NCBI RefSeq assembly: GCF_000024845.1
Contig: NC_013501.1
Location: 686,001 to 750,000 of the forward strand
DNA length: 64,000 nucleotides
Direction of reading: 5' to 3'
Source: Rhodothermus marinus DSM 4252
GTDB taxonomy: Bacteria; Bacteroidota; Rhodothermia; Rhodothermales; Rhodothermaceae
The notes under the pieces: generated by a model
Told to the model about the DNA's origin: nothing
Database searches by the model: none
The model's input: only the letters and a program-made list of their open reading frames with translations
In this document: piece by piece, positions 52,901-60,894 of the stretch
Numbering within the stretch: position 1 is the first letter of the stretch
Layout of the letters: every line of letters starts with the position of its first letter
Made by a program: the position numbers and the translations under genes

Positions 52901-53228
52901 CGCCGAAGGCGCGTTCATCGGACTGGTGCTGCTGGCCGGTGTGGCCGTCAACGACAGCCTGCTGCTGCTCGACCGTTACCGCCAGCTTCAGGCGCAGCGG
53001 CCGCACGGGCGGCCCGACCTGCTGATTCGCCTGGCCGTGCGCGAGCGGCTGCGTCCCATGTGGACCACGACGCTGTCGTCCATCGTGGCCCTGCTGCCGC
53101 TGCTGCTTTTTCCCGACGAAGAGGGCTTCTGGCTGGGACTGGCCGTGACCGTCATCGGCGGCCTGCTCGCTGCGACCCTGCTGGCACCCCTGGCCACCGT
53201 CGCCCTGATCAGCCGACGCAGGGGCTGA
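49971..53228 (+). CDS. RND efflux pump, second of two
   Basis: About 1085 aa with the same RND topology as its neighbour but clearly diverged in sequence, with a longer central loop. Helix 4 reads GLLVDNSVVVVEQ and helix 10 GVAVNDSLLLLD, again Asp-Asn and Asn-Asp at the proton-relay positions. The periplasmic loop around residues 540-620 (PDTWKLPDEDEQEVVEDTA) is unusually acidic. Start overlaps the previous stop (ATGA). Possession of two different RND subunits behind one adaptor suggests heterotrimers or two pumps sharing the adaptor; sequence alone cannot decide. Confidence 0.9.
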   Translation: MNARPTSGGWAGWLRRPVAILSWATALLLAGLWVGRQIPIEWVPRVELAEVHVAAYWPGAAPRQVEQYVTAPIERAVQRVPGTVHVESLSEEGRATIILQVAPDVPLGPYVAQVREELARLRNVLPDRVVPQLTRAVPEQLREQQGFLTLQLVGPLEPEALRRLADELVAPRLRSVPGVAFVRVAGGRERELLITLDPDRLEAYGLAPVRVQQQLIDALRDRSYGRWQTGRNSWLLFTPPETDLDAIRNLVLHQAGPDAAPFRLRDVARIRLGPAPARSISRVDGQPVVTLSIDRKPGSHLLTVAEAVHATVERLRAELPEGVRLLVVLDRSEDVRKQLRDLMVRGGLGFALLVLVLLALLQSVRACVAVLFSVGVAVAVALLLFRPLGLTLNLITLAGMALVAGLLVDNSVVVVEQLLVQRQRLRVRGLQGLALDAEATRRALQTVWLPLLGGTLTTMVVALPLVYLSGELRTLFLPFGVLVAFTLGASLLSAVLIVPVLGRFLPTPPPVPVRQRRRLRRLIALPYWLAARWPRLTLLVLFLAVGIPLWMLPDTWKLPDEDEQEVVEDTAWQLAKERLARLYNATLGHDRVQEVRRLVEPLLGGVLLPFFQKTTFGRRWHFEVRPEVYVYMAFPPGTPIGRADTLMRRFEAVALASPSVARTVAQITEQVAYLRVRFTEASLRTIEPYLVRERLIQQAVQLAGLRYLSVSGLLEQGYYSGSGVNISEFRIAAYGPSYEDLEALCERLAQRLKAATPRVAAVNYNVDRYGRPDAREVLQFRWTPEAQLRTGLTAGDLAAALRPVFNTRFPFFRAPVADEPYLPVRIEVAGAEQIDVARLITQPLPVTDSVQVQLAALAPPEIVPTPSAIERFDQQYRRYISVDFRGPWRLGDRVIRQVVESMPLPPGYRLQYPTYAIFGERELKRTAGWMLPITIALVFLIAAMVFESWRLPLVMLLSLPMAALGVAVGFLWSGANFAEGAFIGLVLLAGVAVNDSLLLLDRYRQLQAQRPHGRPDLLIRLAVRERLRPMWTTTLSSIVALLPLLLFPDEEGFWLGLAVTVIGGLLAATLLAPLATVALISRRRG

Positions 53229-53360
53229 AAAATAACGGCGCATATGCGGATGCGCCGGAAACGCAGGGTAAAAAAGGCCTTTTCGCCCATGCACCGGCGC
53301 GGCCGATCGTGCAGGTTTGAATCATTCACCTCCCCCGAAACCATCTGTTCGAGGCTGGTC

Positions 53361-53795
53361 ATGTGGAAAGAATTTAAGGCATTCGCCCTGCGCGGCAACG
53401 TGATCGACATGGCGATCGGGATCATCATCGGGCTGGCCTTCGGCGCCGTGGTCCAATCGCTGGTCAACGACGTGCTGATGCCGCCGATCGGATTGCTGGT
53501 GGGTGGTGTGGATTTTTCGGATCTGTTCATCGTATTGCGCGAGGGGACGATCCCCGGTCCCTATGCCACCCTGGAAGCCGCACGCGAGGTAGGTGCGGTT
53601 ACCCTTAATATCGGAGTGTTTCTGAACAGCGTGGTGAACTTCCTGATCGTGGCCTTCAGCGTGTTTCTGGTGGTGAAGGGGATCAATCAGCTGCAGCGCA
53701 AGCAGGAGGAAGCACCGGCTGCGCCGCCGAAGCCCTCGCCGCAGGAGCAGCTGCTGATGGAAATCCGAGACCTGCTGAAAGCGCAGCGCGCATAG
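53361..53795 (+). CDS. mscL: Large-conductance mechanosensitive channel MscL
   Basis: About 144 aa. The N-terminal amphipathic helix and first membrane helix are [44 protein letters not shown], with the gate residues typical of MscL. A periplasmic loop (about residues 50-85), a second helix ([23 protein letters not shown]) and the cytoplasmic bundle with [12 protein letters not shown] follow. It opens under membrane tension during hypo-osmotic shock. ATG 53361 gives normal family length. It is 132 bp behind the RND operon and probably separate. Confidence 0.96.
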   Translation: MWKEFKAFALRGNVIDMAIGIIIGLAFGAVVQSLVNDVLMPPIGLLVGGVDFSDLFIVLREGTIPGPYATLEAAREVGAVTLNIGVFLNSVVNFLIVAFSVFLVVKGINQLQRKQEEAPAAPPKPSPQEQLLMEIRDLLKAQRA

Positions 53796-54109
53796 TTGCG
53801 TCAAACTCAGTTTTTTGCATAATATTACGTAGCTCCCTTCATCCCTCGGCGCGACCGGTTGACGATCGGCCCCTCAGAGGCGGGACAGATCGGGTACGGA
53901 CCATGCAGCATGCGATGCATGGCCGGCGCAGGGTGGGTTTGCACGTTGTTCCAGAGTTGGCTATCCCGCATTCGGGTGGATGGCTCTGGCGTTGCCGAGC
54001 GTCCTCTGGTTATCGCGCGATGCAGATCGGCATTGTGGTTGGAATCACGATTGAGCTGGATCAGCAATCGAGTTTTTTCCCACGGGTACTCTGAAACCTG
54101 AAGGGAGCC
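53796..54109 (+). other. Gene-free spacer with a possible promoter
   Basis: This 314-bp stretch holds no convincing gene; open frames inside it have no signal peptide, family resemblance or ribosome-binding site. Near its left end TTGCGT (53796-53801) and TAATAT (53820-53825) are 18 bp apart and could be a sigma-70-like promoter. That would give an untranslated leader of nearly 280 bases to the gene at 54110. I see no riboswitch pattern in that leader. Confidence 0.4.
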
Positions 54110-55354
54110 ATGAAACACGATCGTCTCATCTGCCTGCTGCTGCTTGGATGGCTGCTGGCCGGGTACGGCTATGCCCAGATCCGCGGCGGTGCCGAAACGG
54201 CACAGTTCGAGCCCGGCGATCACGTGCTCTACCAGGAAGACCTTTCGGGCACGCCGATCGGCGCGCAGGTGGAGGGGTGGGAGATCGTCCGGGGAAGCTA
54301 CGAGGTGGCGGAGTTTCTGGATAAGCGCTGGTTCCGTCCGCTGGAGCGAGACACCCGCATGCTGCGGCCGCTTCCGTTCCCGCAGGATTTTTCCGTAGAG
54401 TTCACTACCTACCTTTCCGCAGAGGCGGGAGCACGTCTCAAGGTGTTTCTCTACACGGCGCGAGACCTGGAACGGGAGCGGATGGGTCCTGATGGCCCCG
54501 CACAGGTTTACCTGATCGTAGGGCGGGGATACCATCCGGACCACGATTTTGTCCATCTCCGGGTGTACGATCCGGCGCAGCGCCGCTATCAGGATGTGGT
54601 CTCGCCCGGCTCCTACAAGTTCACGCCGAATCAGCCACATCAGGTGGCGCTGCAGGTCCGCGGTGGGCAGCTACAGCTCTTCGTGGACGGCACGCGGGTC
54701 GCCCTCACGCCCTTCCGTCCCGAAGCGCCGCTGGTAGCCATCGGATTCATCTTTGATGCAGGGAGCGGGCACGAACTGCCCTACAAGGACCGTCCGGCGC
54801 TCGTGGACGGCCTTCGCATTGCCGGCTACAGCCGCCCTGTGGGGCGCGCCACCGGCGGCGTCTTCCTCTACTGGGCGCTGCCCGGAGCGCAGCAAGACCA
54901 GCCCCAGCTTTTTGCACAGAGTCAGACCTTTAACGGGAGCTGGGGCTTGGAATCCGTCGGAGGTGAGCGTCGCACCCTGGAGGGCACCTTCGTGGTGATT
55001 GATTTGCCTGCCAATCCCTTTGCGCCGGGCGAGGTGCGGGTGCGTGCCGGCGGGCAGGCATGGAACGACTTCGTGCAGCGCCTGAAACAGGAGCTGGAGG
55101 TGGTACGCCAGCAGGGTGGCGGGCTGGTCATCGTGGGCGATGGGGGCGACGGACGCACCGAGCGCGAGCGGCGGCTGCTGGCAAACCAGCGCGCCCTTGC
55201 TTTTGCCGCCTGGCTGGCACAGCAGGGCATCGGCAACCCGCAGCACCTGCTGAGCATCGTGGTGGAAAACAGCGGGTATGAGAGCATCTACTTCATCGCG
55301 GAGAACGGCGGCTACGAAAGCATATACTCGCTCCGGCTGGAGCGGAAGCAGTGA
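54110..55354 (+). CDS. Secreted two-domain protein with OmpA-like C-terminus
   Basis: About 414 aa with a signal peptide (MKHDRLICLLLLGWLLAGYGYAQ). Residues about 30-245 look like a concanavalin/LamG-type beta sandwich (VLYQEDLSGTPIGAQVEGWEIVRG and KFTPNQPHQVALQVRGGQLQLFVDGTRVAL). The C-terminal part (about 290-400) resembles an OmpA-type peptidoglycan-binding domain: RERRLLANQRALAFAAWLAQQGI corresponds to the helix where OmpA proteins read LSxxRAxAVxxYL. The very end carries a near-duplicate ENSGYESIYFI / ENGGYESIYSL. Function unknown; envelope anchoring is plausible. A degraded secretion-tail gene follows 34 bp later. Confidence 0.7.
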   Translation: MKHDRLICLLLLGWLLAGYGYAQIRGGAETAQFEPGDHVLYQEDLSGTPIGAQVEGWEIVRGSYEVAEFLDKRWFRPLERDTRMLRPLPFPQDFSVEFTTYLSAEAGARLKVFLYTARDLERERMGPDGPAQVYLIVGRGYHPDHDFVHLRVYDPAQRRYQDVVSPGSYKFTPNQPHQVALQVRGGQLQLFVDGTRVALTPFRPEAPLVAIGFIFDAGSGHELPYKDRPALVDGLRIAGYSRPVGRATGGVFLYWALPGAQQDQPQLFAQSQTFNGSWGLESVGGERRTLEGTFVVIDLPANPFAPGEVRVRAGGQAWNDFVQRLKQELEVVRQQGGGLVIVGDGGDGRTERERRLLANQRALAFAAWLAQQGIGNPQHLLSIVVENSGYESIYFIAENGGYESIYSLRLERKQ

Positions 55355-55388
55355 GTCGGGTGGTTGTTAAACAACAAGAGGAGTGGCC

Positions 55389-55770
55389 ATGAAGCGCGTG
55401 CGCATTGCACTGGCATTCCTGGTCACACTGCCTGGCGTCGGTACCGCTGCAGCCCAGCGGCTGGTATGGCTGGGAACGCTGGGGGGCAATGAGAGCTGGG
55501 CGCGAGGCGTGTCGGCTGATGGCTCAGTCGTCGTTGGCGGAGCAAAAACCGCGCAGGGTTCAGATGCCGGACTGCGTGCGGCTGGTGGTCTATGATCTGC
55601 TGGGGCGTTCGGTGCGGACGCTGCTGGAGGGGCCGCTGGCGCCGGGCGTGCACGAAGTGGTCTGGGATGGACGCAATGATGCAGGCGTGCGGCTTCCGGC
55701 CGGGCTGTACCTGCTTCGACTGGAAGCAGGTCGCCAAATGCAGAGCCGGACCATTACCCTGCTTCGATAG
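55389..55770 (+). pseudogene. Collapsed HAF-repeat protein with T9SS sorting tail (frameshifted)
   Basis: Two parts of a secreted protein lie in different frames. From ATG 55389 a signal peptide (MKRVRIALAFLVTLPGVGTAAAQ) runs into one HAF-type extracellular repeat (LVWLGTLGGNESWARGVSADGSVVVGGA) and stops at 55595. In the +1 frame, from about 55560 to the stop at 55770, is a typical type IX secretion C-terminal domain: VRLVVYDLLGRSVRTL, GVHEVVWDGRNDAGVRLPAGLYLLRLEAG. Intact relatives should have many repeats between these parts. The repeats appear to have been deleted with loss of frame near 55550-55575. Programmed frameshifting is unlikely since no slippery site is seen. Confidence 0.75.
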
Positions 55771-55773
55771 CCG

Positions 55774-56253
55774 ATGCGACGTGGGCTGACATCGGTCGTG
55801 GCCGGGCTGCTGATCCTGTCGGCAGCCCCGCCGGCCTTCGGACAGGTCTGGCGCGTGGGTGTGGCGCTGGAGGGACAGATATTCCCCTTTGGACTGACCG
55901 GGTTTTTCGAGTACCAGCAGGGCCTGTACGGCGTGCAGGCCCGGATCGGCTGGGATTTCTTCGGCGGCCTGTATCTGGGCAGCGAGGGCTTCTGGGAGCC
56001 GTTTACAAACAACCGCTACGCGCTCGGGCTGGTCGTCTATCCCGGCGTGGCCCGTGCGGCACCGGATCTGGACTTTACCGGGGTGATGCTGTTTCCCAAC
56101 GTGGGCGCACGGCGGCCCGGCAGCGGATGGGCACATCTGGGACTGGGCCTGCCGCTGCAGTCGTCCTTCTACGACCGGATTCAGGGCGACTGGGGATTTC
56201 TGGCGCTCCTGCGCACGCGGCTTCAGATCGTTCGTGCACGAACTCGACCATGA
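55774..56253 (+). CDS. Small outer-membrane-like protein of unknown function
   Basis: About 159 aa. A signal peptide (MRRGLTSVVAGLLILSAAPPAFGQ) is followed by beta-strand-rich sequence with alternating hydrophobic and aromatic residues (VWRVGVALEGQIFPFGLTGFFEYQQGLYGVQARIGWDFFGG). This is compatible with a small eight-stranded barrel. The start is 3 bp after the stop of the sorting-tail remnant, and the next gene begins 3 bp after its end, so they form one operon. I recognise no family. Confidence 0.65.
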   Translation: MRRGLTSVVAGLLILSAAPPAFGQVWRVGVALEGQIFPFGLTGFFEYQQGLYGVQARIGWDFFGGLYLGSEGFWEPFTNNRYALGLVVYPGVARAAPDLDFTGVMLFPNVGARRPGSGWAHLGLGLPLQSSFYDRIQGDWGFLALLRTRLQIVRARTRP

Positions 56254-56256
56254 ATC

Positions 56257-59049
56257 ATGGGGCGATGGCTCTCGGTGCTGACGTTGCTGCTGGTGACTGC
56301 CGCCCGGGCGCAACCGGGGCCGCGCGATGAGCAGCTACTCCGCGCGCTGGAAACCGCCCGGACGCCCGCCGAGGCACGTCCCCTGCTGGAACGGCTCGGG
56401 CAGGCACTGAAGGACGGCGAACTGTTCGGCGAAGAGGTGCGCATCGCCCGGCTGACCCGGCGATTCTGGGAGGATCCGGCGGCGCCGCCCGCGGTGCGCT
56501 TTCAACTGCAGGAAATCTACGGCATGATCGCGCCGGCTCTGGCGGCCATGGCGCCGAGCCTGGCGGAGACGCTGTTCGTGCACGGGCCGCTGGGCTGGCT
56601 GCAGGGGAAAGATCCGGAGCGCCGGCGATGGGCGCTCGATGCCCTGACCCTGGGCTGGGAAATCCTCTACGGACAAAATCTGCAGGAAGTCTTTCTGCAG
56701 GCGCTGCCGGCCGTGCTTGCCTCGGCCGCCACGTGGCCCGAGGAGGAGTTCGAGGCGGTGCTGTCCCTGCTGGCCGATCGGATCACGCTTTCCACCGAAA
56801 CGCACCTGCCCGATAGCCTGCCGCCCGCCTTCGTCGAGCGCCTGCGTGGCTACCGTGGACCGCACGGATGGAAACTGCCCGACATCCTGGCGCTGGATAC
56901 CACGGCCGCAGGGACGGAGCAGCTCCTCGCCTTTGCGCTCGATCCCCCACCCCCGCCGCCATCGCTGGCTGTACAGCGGTGGCGCGAACTGTTTCTGGAG
57001 AAGCTGGAGAGGCGTCGTCTGACCCCGGAGCAGAAGCGGCAGGTCGTGGCGCTTCTCGCCGATCCGGAGCTCCGGCACGTCGTGTTCCGGCTGGTGCGTG
57101 CCTGGTGGTATCGGGAAGAGCCCCTGCCACCTCCGCCGCCGGAAATGCTGCCGCTGCTGGAGGCGTGGGCCGTCCGGGAAAATTGCGAGGAAGCCGTGCG
57201 GCTGCTGGCGGCGGCCGGTCCCGAGGGCGTAAAGCGGCTTTTCCGGCTGGTGACGGAAGACCGACGAGACTGGAATGCGCCGATCCGGAATCCCCGGCCC
57301 TGCGAGTGGGACCGATGGCATGCCCTTTTTGAACAGGCCGGCGAAATTGCTGAGGAGATTGAAGCCACCTACCGGGCGAACCCGGCGCCCTGGCACGTGC
57401 GCTTGCTGGCCCGCGCCGGGCGCTGGGAGCTGGTGTTGCAAAGCCTGCAGCTTCCGGACGCCGCCCTGCGGCGGGAGGCGGCTTTCGTGCTGGGACTGGC
57501 CCTGGCCCCCGAGGAAGACGAGCTGGCCAGGACGGGGGACGCCGGACACGGACGGATGCTGGCCACATCGCTTGCGCAACGACCGGACCTTCTGCCCCGT
57601 GTACAGGAAGCCCTGCGGGAAACCCTGAAGGACGAGGACCTTGCCGTTCGACGCGAAGCACTTCGGGCGCTGCTCTGGCGCGGCGACGAAGCCGCCCGGC
57701 CGGCATTGCTCGCGGCGCTTCGCATGGACGAAGAAAATCGGTTTCAGGCGTTCCTGAGCGGCTTCCGGCCGAAGCTCACGGATTCGCTGGCCCTTGCCCT
57801 GGCACGCATCGCCCGGGAGGATTCCAGTGGGCCGGTGCGGCGCCGCGCCATTGACCTGCTGACTCGTGCACAGCCGGGCTCCTGGTCGAAGGTAGTGGAA
57901 GGCGAGCTCCGGTCGCTGCTCGGCGATCCGGATCCGGAGGTTCGCCGCGCCGTGGCGGGCTACTTTGCCGCCGTACCCGCTCAGGAAGTTGCCACCACGG
58001 CCGCCCTGCTGGAGGCGACGCAGGATAGCAGCGAGTACGTGCGGCACTTTTCCGCCATGGCCCTGGGACGGGCCCGTGGCTGGACGCCGGAGCTGGTCGC
58101 CCGCCTGGAGGCCCGCCTGGAAGCCGGCGATCCGGACGATAATGTCGTACGTGGTCTGGAAGGCGCCTACCTGTATGCCCTGCGTCGGGAGCCCGGATCG
58201 GTAGACCGCCTGCTGGCGATCGTGCTGGACCGCAAGGGGCCGGCGCGCTGGCGCAAAGCCCTGGCCGAAGGACCACCGGCTGATTCGATCGTAGCCCGGG
58301 CGCTGCTGGAGCGGCTGGCCGCTCGGCCGGTCGAAGACTGGGCCTCCATGCCGCCGAAGTTCGGTCTTGAAGCCCTGCAGCGGATGATCGAATTTTTTGT
58401 CCGGGCCGAGGAAGATCCACCGCCGCTCGTGCTCATCGGGCACCTTGTCCCCCGGGAAATGCTCGATCTCTGGCTGATTCGCCGGGCGCTTGAGGATCCG
58501 AAGCTTTCGCTGGAACACCGACTCTGGCTCATCCACCAGACGCTGGAGATTCCGGCAGATCTCCGGGAGGACGTCTGGCGGCTCCTGATGCAGGCGCTCC
58601 GCGAGGAAGAAGGGGGCGAAATGACGCTGGCGCTGCTCGGGCGCTGGGGGTTTGCCGGCGTGCGGCGGCTCGTCGAGGAACGCTGGGATGAGCCCGAGAC
58701 GCTCCGGCGCGTTGCACGGCATCTCCTACGACAGGAAGAACTCGGGAGGCGCCGGGCGGCCACCGGCAGTCCGGGTGGTCCTTCTCTGCCCAGGCCGTCT
58801 GCTGAAGATTTGCCCTGGATCGAGGCCACGCTGGCGCGCCTTGTGCCCGGCACCCGCGATCCACGCCTGGAGCCGCTGGTGGGGCTACTGGGACTGTGGG
58901 AACTGGGGCAGTATCATAAACGAGCCGTGTTTCAGACCCGCATTCCGCAGCTCCTGCTCCGTCATCTGGCCGATCCCGTCGAGTGCCGCGCCGTGGCCGA
59001 GGCCGTGGGCAGTCTGTTCAGCCGGGGTGTCGTCCCCCGCTGTCGCTGA
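56257..59049 (+). CDS. Exported HEAT-repeat protein
   Basis: About 930 aa with a signal peptide (MGRWLSVLTLLLVTAARAQ). The rest is almost entirely helical. From about residue 390 onward it shows clear HEAT/PBS-lyase-like repeats of about 30 residues, for example EALRETLKDEDLAVRREALRALLWRGD, EGELRSLLGDPDPEVRRAVAGYFAAV and LEATQDSSEYVRHFSAMALGRA. Such solenoids bind proteins. No catalytic motif is visible. It ends the surface-protein operon starting at 54110. Downstream hairpin GGAATCCCGA...TCGGGAATCC (about 59075-59097) has one mismatch and no U-run. Confidence 0.75.
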   Translation: MGRWLSVLTLLLVTAARAQPGPRDEQLLRALETARTPAEARPLLERLGQALKDGELFGEEVRIARLTRRFWEDPAAPPAVRFQLQEIYGMIAPALAAMAPSLAETLFVHGPLGWLQGKDPERRRWALDALTLGWEILYGQNLQEVFLQALPAVLASAATWPEEEFEAVLSLLADRITLSTETHLPDSLPPAFVERLRGYRGPHGWKLPDILALDTTAAGTEQLLAFALDPPPPPPSLAVQRWRELFLEKLERRRLTPEQKRQVVALLADPELRHVVFRLVRAWWYREEPLPPPPPEMLPLLEAWAVRENCEEAVRLLAAAGPEGVKRLFRLVTEDRRDWNAPIRNPRPCEWDRWHALFEQAGEIAEEIEATYRANPAPWHVRLLARAGRWELVLQSLQLPDAALRREAAFVLGLALAPEEDELARTGDAGHGRMLATSLAQRPDLLPRVQEALRETLKDEDLAVRREALRALLWRGDEAARPALLAALRMDEENRFQAFLSGFRPKLTDSLALALARIAREDSSGPVRRRAIDLLTRAQPGSWSKVVEGELRSLLGDPDPEVRRAVAGYFAAVPAQEVATTAALLEATQDSSEYVRHFSAMALGRARGWTPELVARLEARLEAGDPDDNVVRGLEGAYLYALRREPGSVDRLLAIVLDRKGPARWRKALAEGPPADSIVARALLERLAARPVEDWASMPPKFGLEALQRMIEFFVRAEEDPPPLVLIGHLVPREMLDLWLIRRALEDPKLSLEHRLWLIHQTLEIPADLREDVWRLLMQALREEEGGEMTLALLGRWGFAGVRRLVEERWDEPETLRRVARHLLRQEELGRRRAATGSPGGPSLPRPSAEDLPWIEATLARLVPGTRDPRLEPLVGLLGLWELGQYHKRAVFQTRIPQLLLRHLADPVECRAVAEAVGSLFSRGVVPRCR

Positions 59050-59195
59050 GAAATCCTTCCGTCAAGGAATCCCGAAGATCTCGGGAATCCTGTGTCAAAT
59101 CGACGCAGAAGCGCAGCGCCTGCTTGATCTGTTCGCGTGCTTTTAATTAATAAAGGATAGTCTTTTGTCTTAAAACATTGCCTGCGGATGTCGCC

Positions 59196-60893
59196 ATGAA
59201 AGGCTATCGACTGATCGGGCTGGCGCTGGGGTTGCTGCTGGGAACGTGGGGGCTGGTGATCGGGTGCCGCCAGCCGGAAAGCGCTTCGGACGGGCAGGGC
59301 GTACCGGCCGAAGAAATCTCGCTCACGGAAGAAGAATTCGCCCGGGCTAAACAGCTCTTTTTCAACTACTGTGCGGGGTGCCACGGTACGACGCGGCGGG
59401 GCGCTACCGGGCCGCATCTGCTGCCCGAGGCGCCGGAAGGCAGCACGTATCCGGGCACGCGCCAGCTGGGGACGGCAGCCATCAAGGCGTTCATCACGAA
59501 CGGAACGCCCGGCGGCATGCCCGACTGGGGGCGTCAGGGCATTCTTTCCGAAGAAGAGATCGATCTGCTGGCCCGCTTCCTGCAGCTTCCGCCACCACCC
59601 ATCCCGCCGATGAACCTGGAGGACATGCGGGCTTCGTGGAAGGTACACGTGCCCGTCGAGCAGCGTCCGACGCGGCCGCAGCACAACCGCAACTGGCGCA
59701 ACTTCGTCGGGGTCGTGTTGCGGGATGCCGGCAAGGTGGCCATCATCGACGGCGACACGAAAGAGCTGGTCAGCATCATCAACACCGGCTTTGCCGTCCA
59801 TATTCTTCGGAGTTCGGCTTCCGGGCGCTATTTCTACTCGGTGGGGCGCGACGGCAAGGTCACGCTGATCGACCTCTGGATGGATCCGCCCCAGATGGTG
59901 GCCGAGATCAAGAGCGCCTACGATGCGCGCTCGGTGGACGTGAGCAAGTATAAAGGGCCTAAAGGCGATTTTATTGACCGGTATGCAATTCTCGGCGGAT
60001 ACAACCCGCCGCACTTTGTGATCCTCGACGGCCTGACGCTGGAGCCGCTCAAGATCATCCGGACCAGCGGCTACGACGTGAACGAAGGCGCTTTCTATGA
60101 CGAGGCGCGGGTGGCTTCCATCGTGGCCTCGCATCACGATCCGCTCTGGGTGGTCAACGTGAAGGAAACCGGCCAGATCTGGCTGGTCGATTACTCCGGT
60201 GTGGCACAGGGGAAGGTGAGCATCGATGTGCTGAAGGCCGAGCAGTTCCTGCATGACGGCGGCTGGGATCACACGAAGCGCTACTTCCTGGTGGCGGCCA
60301 ACAACAAGAACAAGGTCGTGGTGGTAGATGTGCAGGAAAAGGAGGTGGAGGCCATTGTCGAGACGGGGCGGCGGCCGCATCCGGGACGTGGCGCCAACTT
60401 CTACAACCCCACCTACGGCCACCTCTGGGCGACCGGTCACCTGGGCGACAACACGATCGCATTGATTGCCACGGATCCGGGGCCCAATCAGTGGAAGGTG
60501 GTCAAGAAGCTGGAGTTGCCGGGCGTGGGCGGCGGTACGCTGTTCATCAAGACGCATCCGAAATCGCGGCATCTGTGGGTGGACCGCACGCTCAACAACG
60601 ATCCGGAGCTGCAGCGCACGATCTACGTGTTCGACACCGAAACGCTGGAGCTGGTCAAAGAGCTGAAGATCCCCGAGTCGATTCCCAACGCCCGGGCGGT
60701 CCATCTGGAATTCAACCAGAACGGCGACGAGGTCTGGGTGTCGGCCTGGGGCCGTAAGGATGATCCGTCCACGAACGCCATCCTGATCTACGACGATCGG
60801 ACGCTGGAACTGAAGCAGGTCATCCAGGGCGACTGGCTGATTACGCCCACGGGCAAGTTCAACGTCTACAACACGGCCAACGACATCTACTGA
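59196..60893 (+). CDS. nirS: Cytochrome cd1 nitrite reductase, predicted lipoprotein
   Basis: About 565 aa, matching NirS length. Residues 40-135 are a cytochrome c domain with heme motif C59-A-G-C62-H63 and probable Met ligand M108 (GGMPDWG). The rest is the eight-bladed d1-heme propeller. The d1 ligand His is H202 (FAVHILRS) and the two active-site His are H395 (RPHPGRGAN) and H454 (IKTHPKSRHLWVD), all in family-typical surroundings; the C-terminus TPTGKFNVYN is also typical. It reduces nitrite to nitric oxide. The N-terminus ends in VIGC (C24), a lipobox, so it should be membrane-anchored, whereas known NirS are soluble periplasmic. Heme d1 synthesis genes are not in the window. Confidence 0.92.
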   Translation: MKGYRLIGLALGLLLGTWGLVIGCRQPESASDGQGVPAEEISLTEEEFARAKQLFFNYCAGCHGTTRRGATGPHLLPEAPEGSTYPGTRQLGTAAIKAFITNGTPGGMPDWGRQGILSEEEIDLLARFLQLPPPPIPPMNLEDMRASWKVHVPVEQRPTRPQHNRNWRNFVGVVLRDAGKVAIIDGDTKELVSIINTGFAVHILRSSASGRYFYSVGRDGKVTLIDLWMDPPQMVAEIKSAYDARSVDVSKYKGPKGDFIDRYAILGGYNPPHFVILDGLTLEPLKIIRTSGYDVNEGAFYDEARVASIVASHHDPLWVVNVKETGQIWLVDYSGVAQGKVSIDVLKAEQFLHDGGWDHTKRYFLVAANNKNKVVVVDVQEKEVEAIVETGRRPHPGRGANFYNPTYGHLWATGHLGDNTIALIATDPGPNQWKVVKKLELPGVGGGTLFIKTHPKSRHLWVDRTLNNDPELQRTIYVFDTETLELVKELKIPESIPNARAVHLEFNQNGDEVWVSAWGRKDDPSTNAILIYDDRTLELKQVIQGDWLITPTGKFNVYNTANDIY

Positions 60894-60894
60894 G

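Noticed and set aside
53859-54101. An 80-codon frame between mscL and the secreted protein gene
   Set aside because: No ribosome-binding site, odd composition (Trp, Ser, Arg-rich) and no recognisable features; treated as non-coding.
59091-59195. FNR/DNR-type box upstream of nirS (TTGAT near 59122)
   Set aside because: Only one half-site is present; the second half (ATCAA at the right spacing) is absent.
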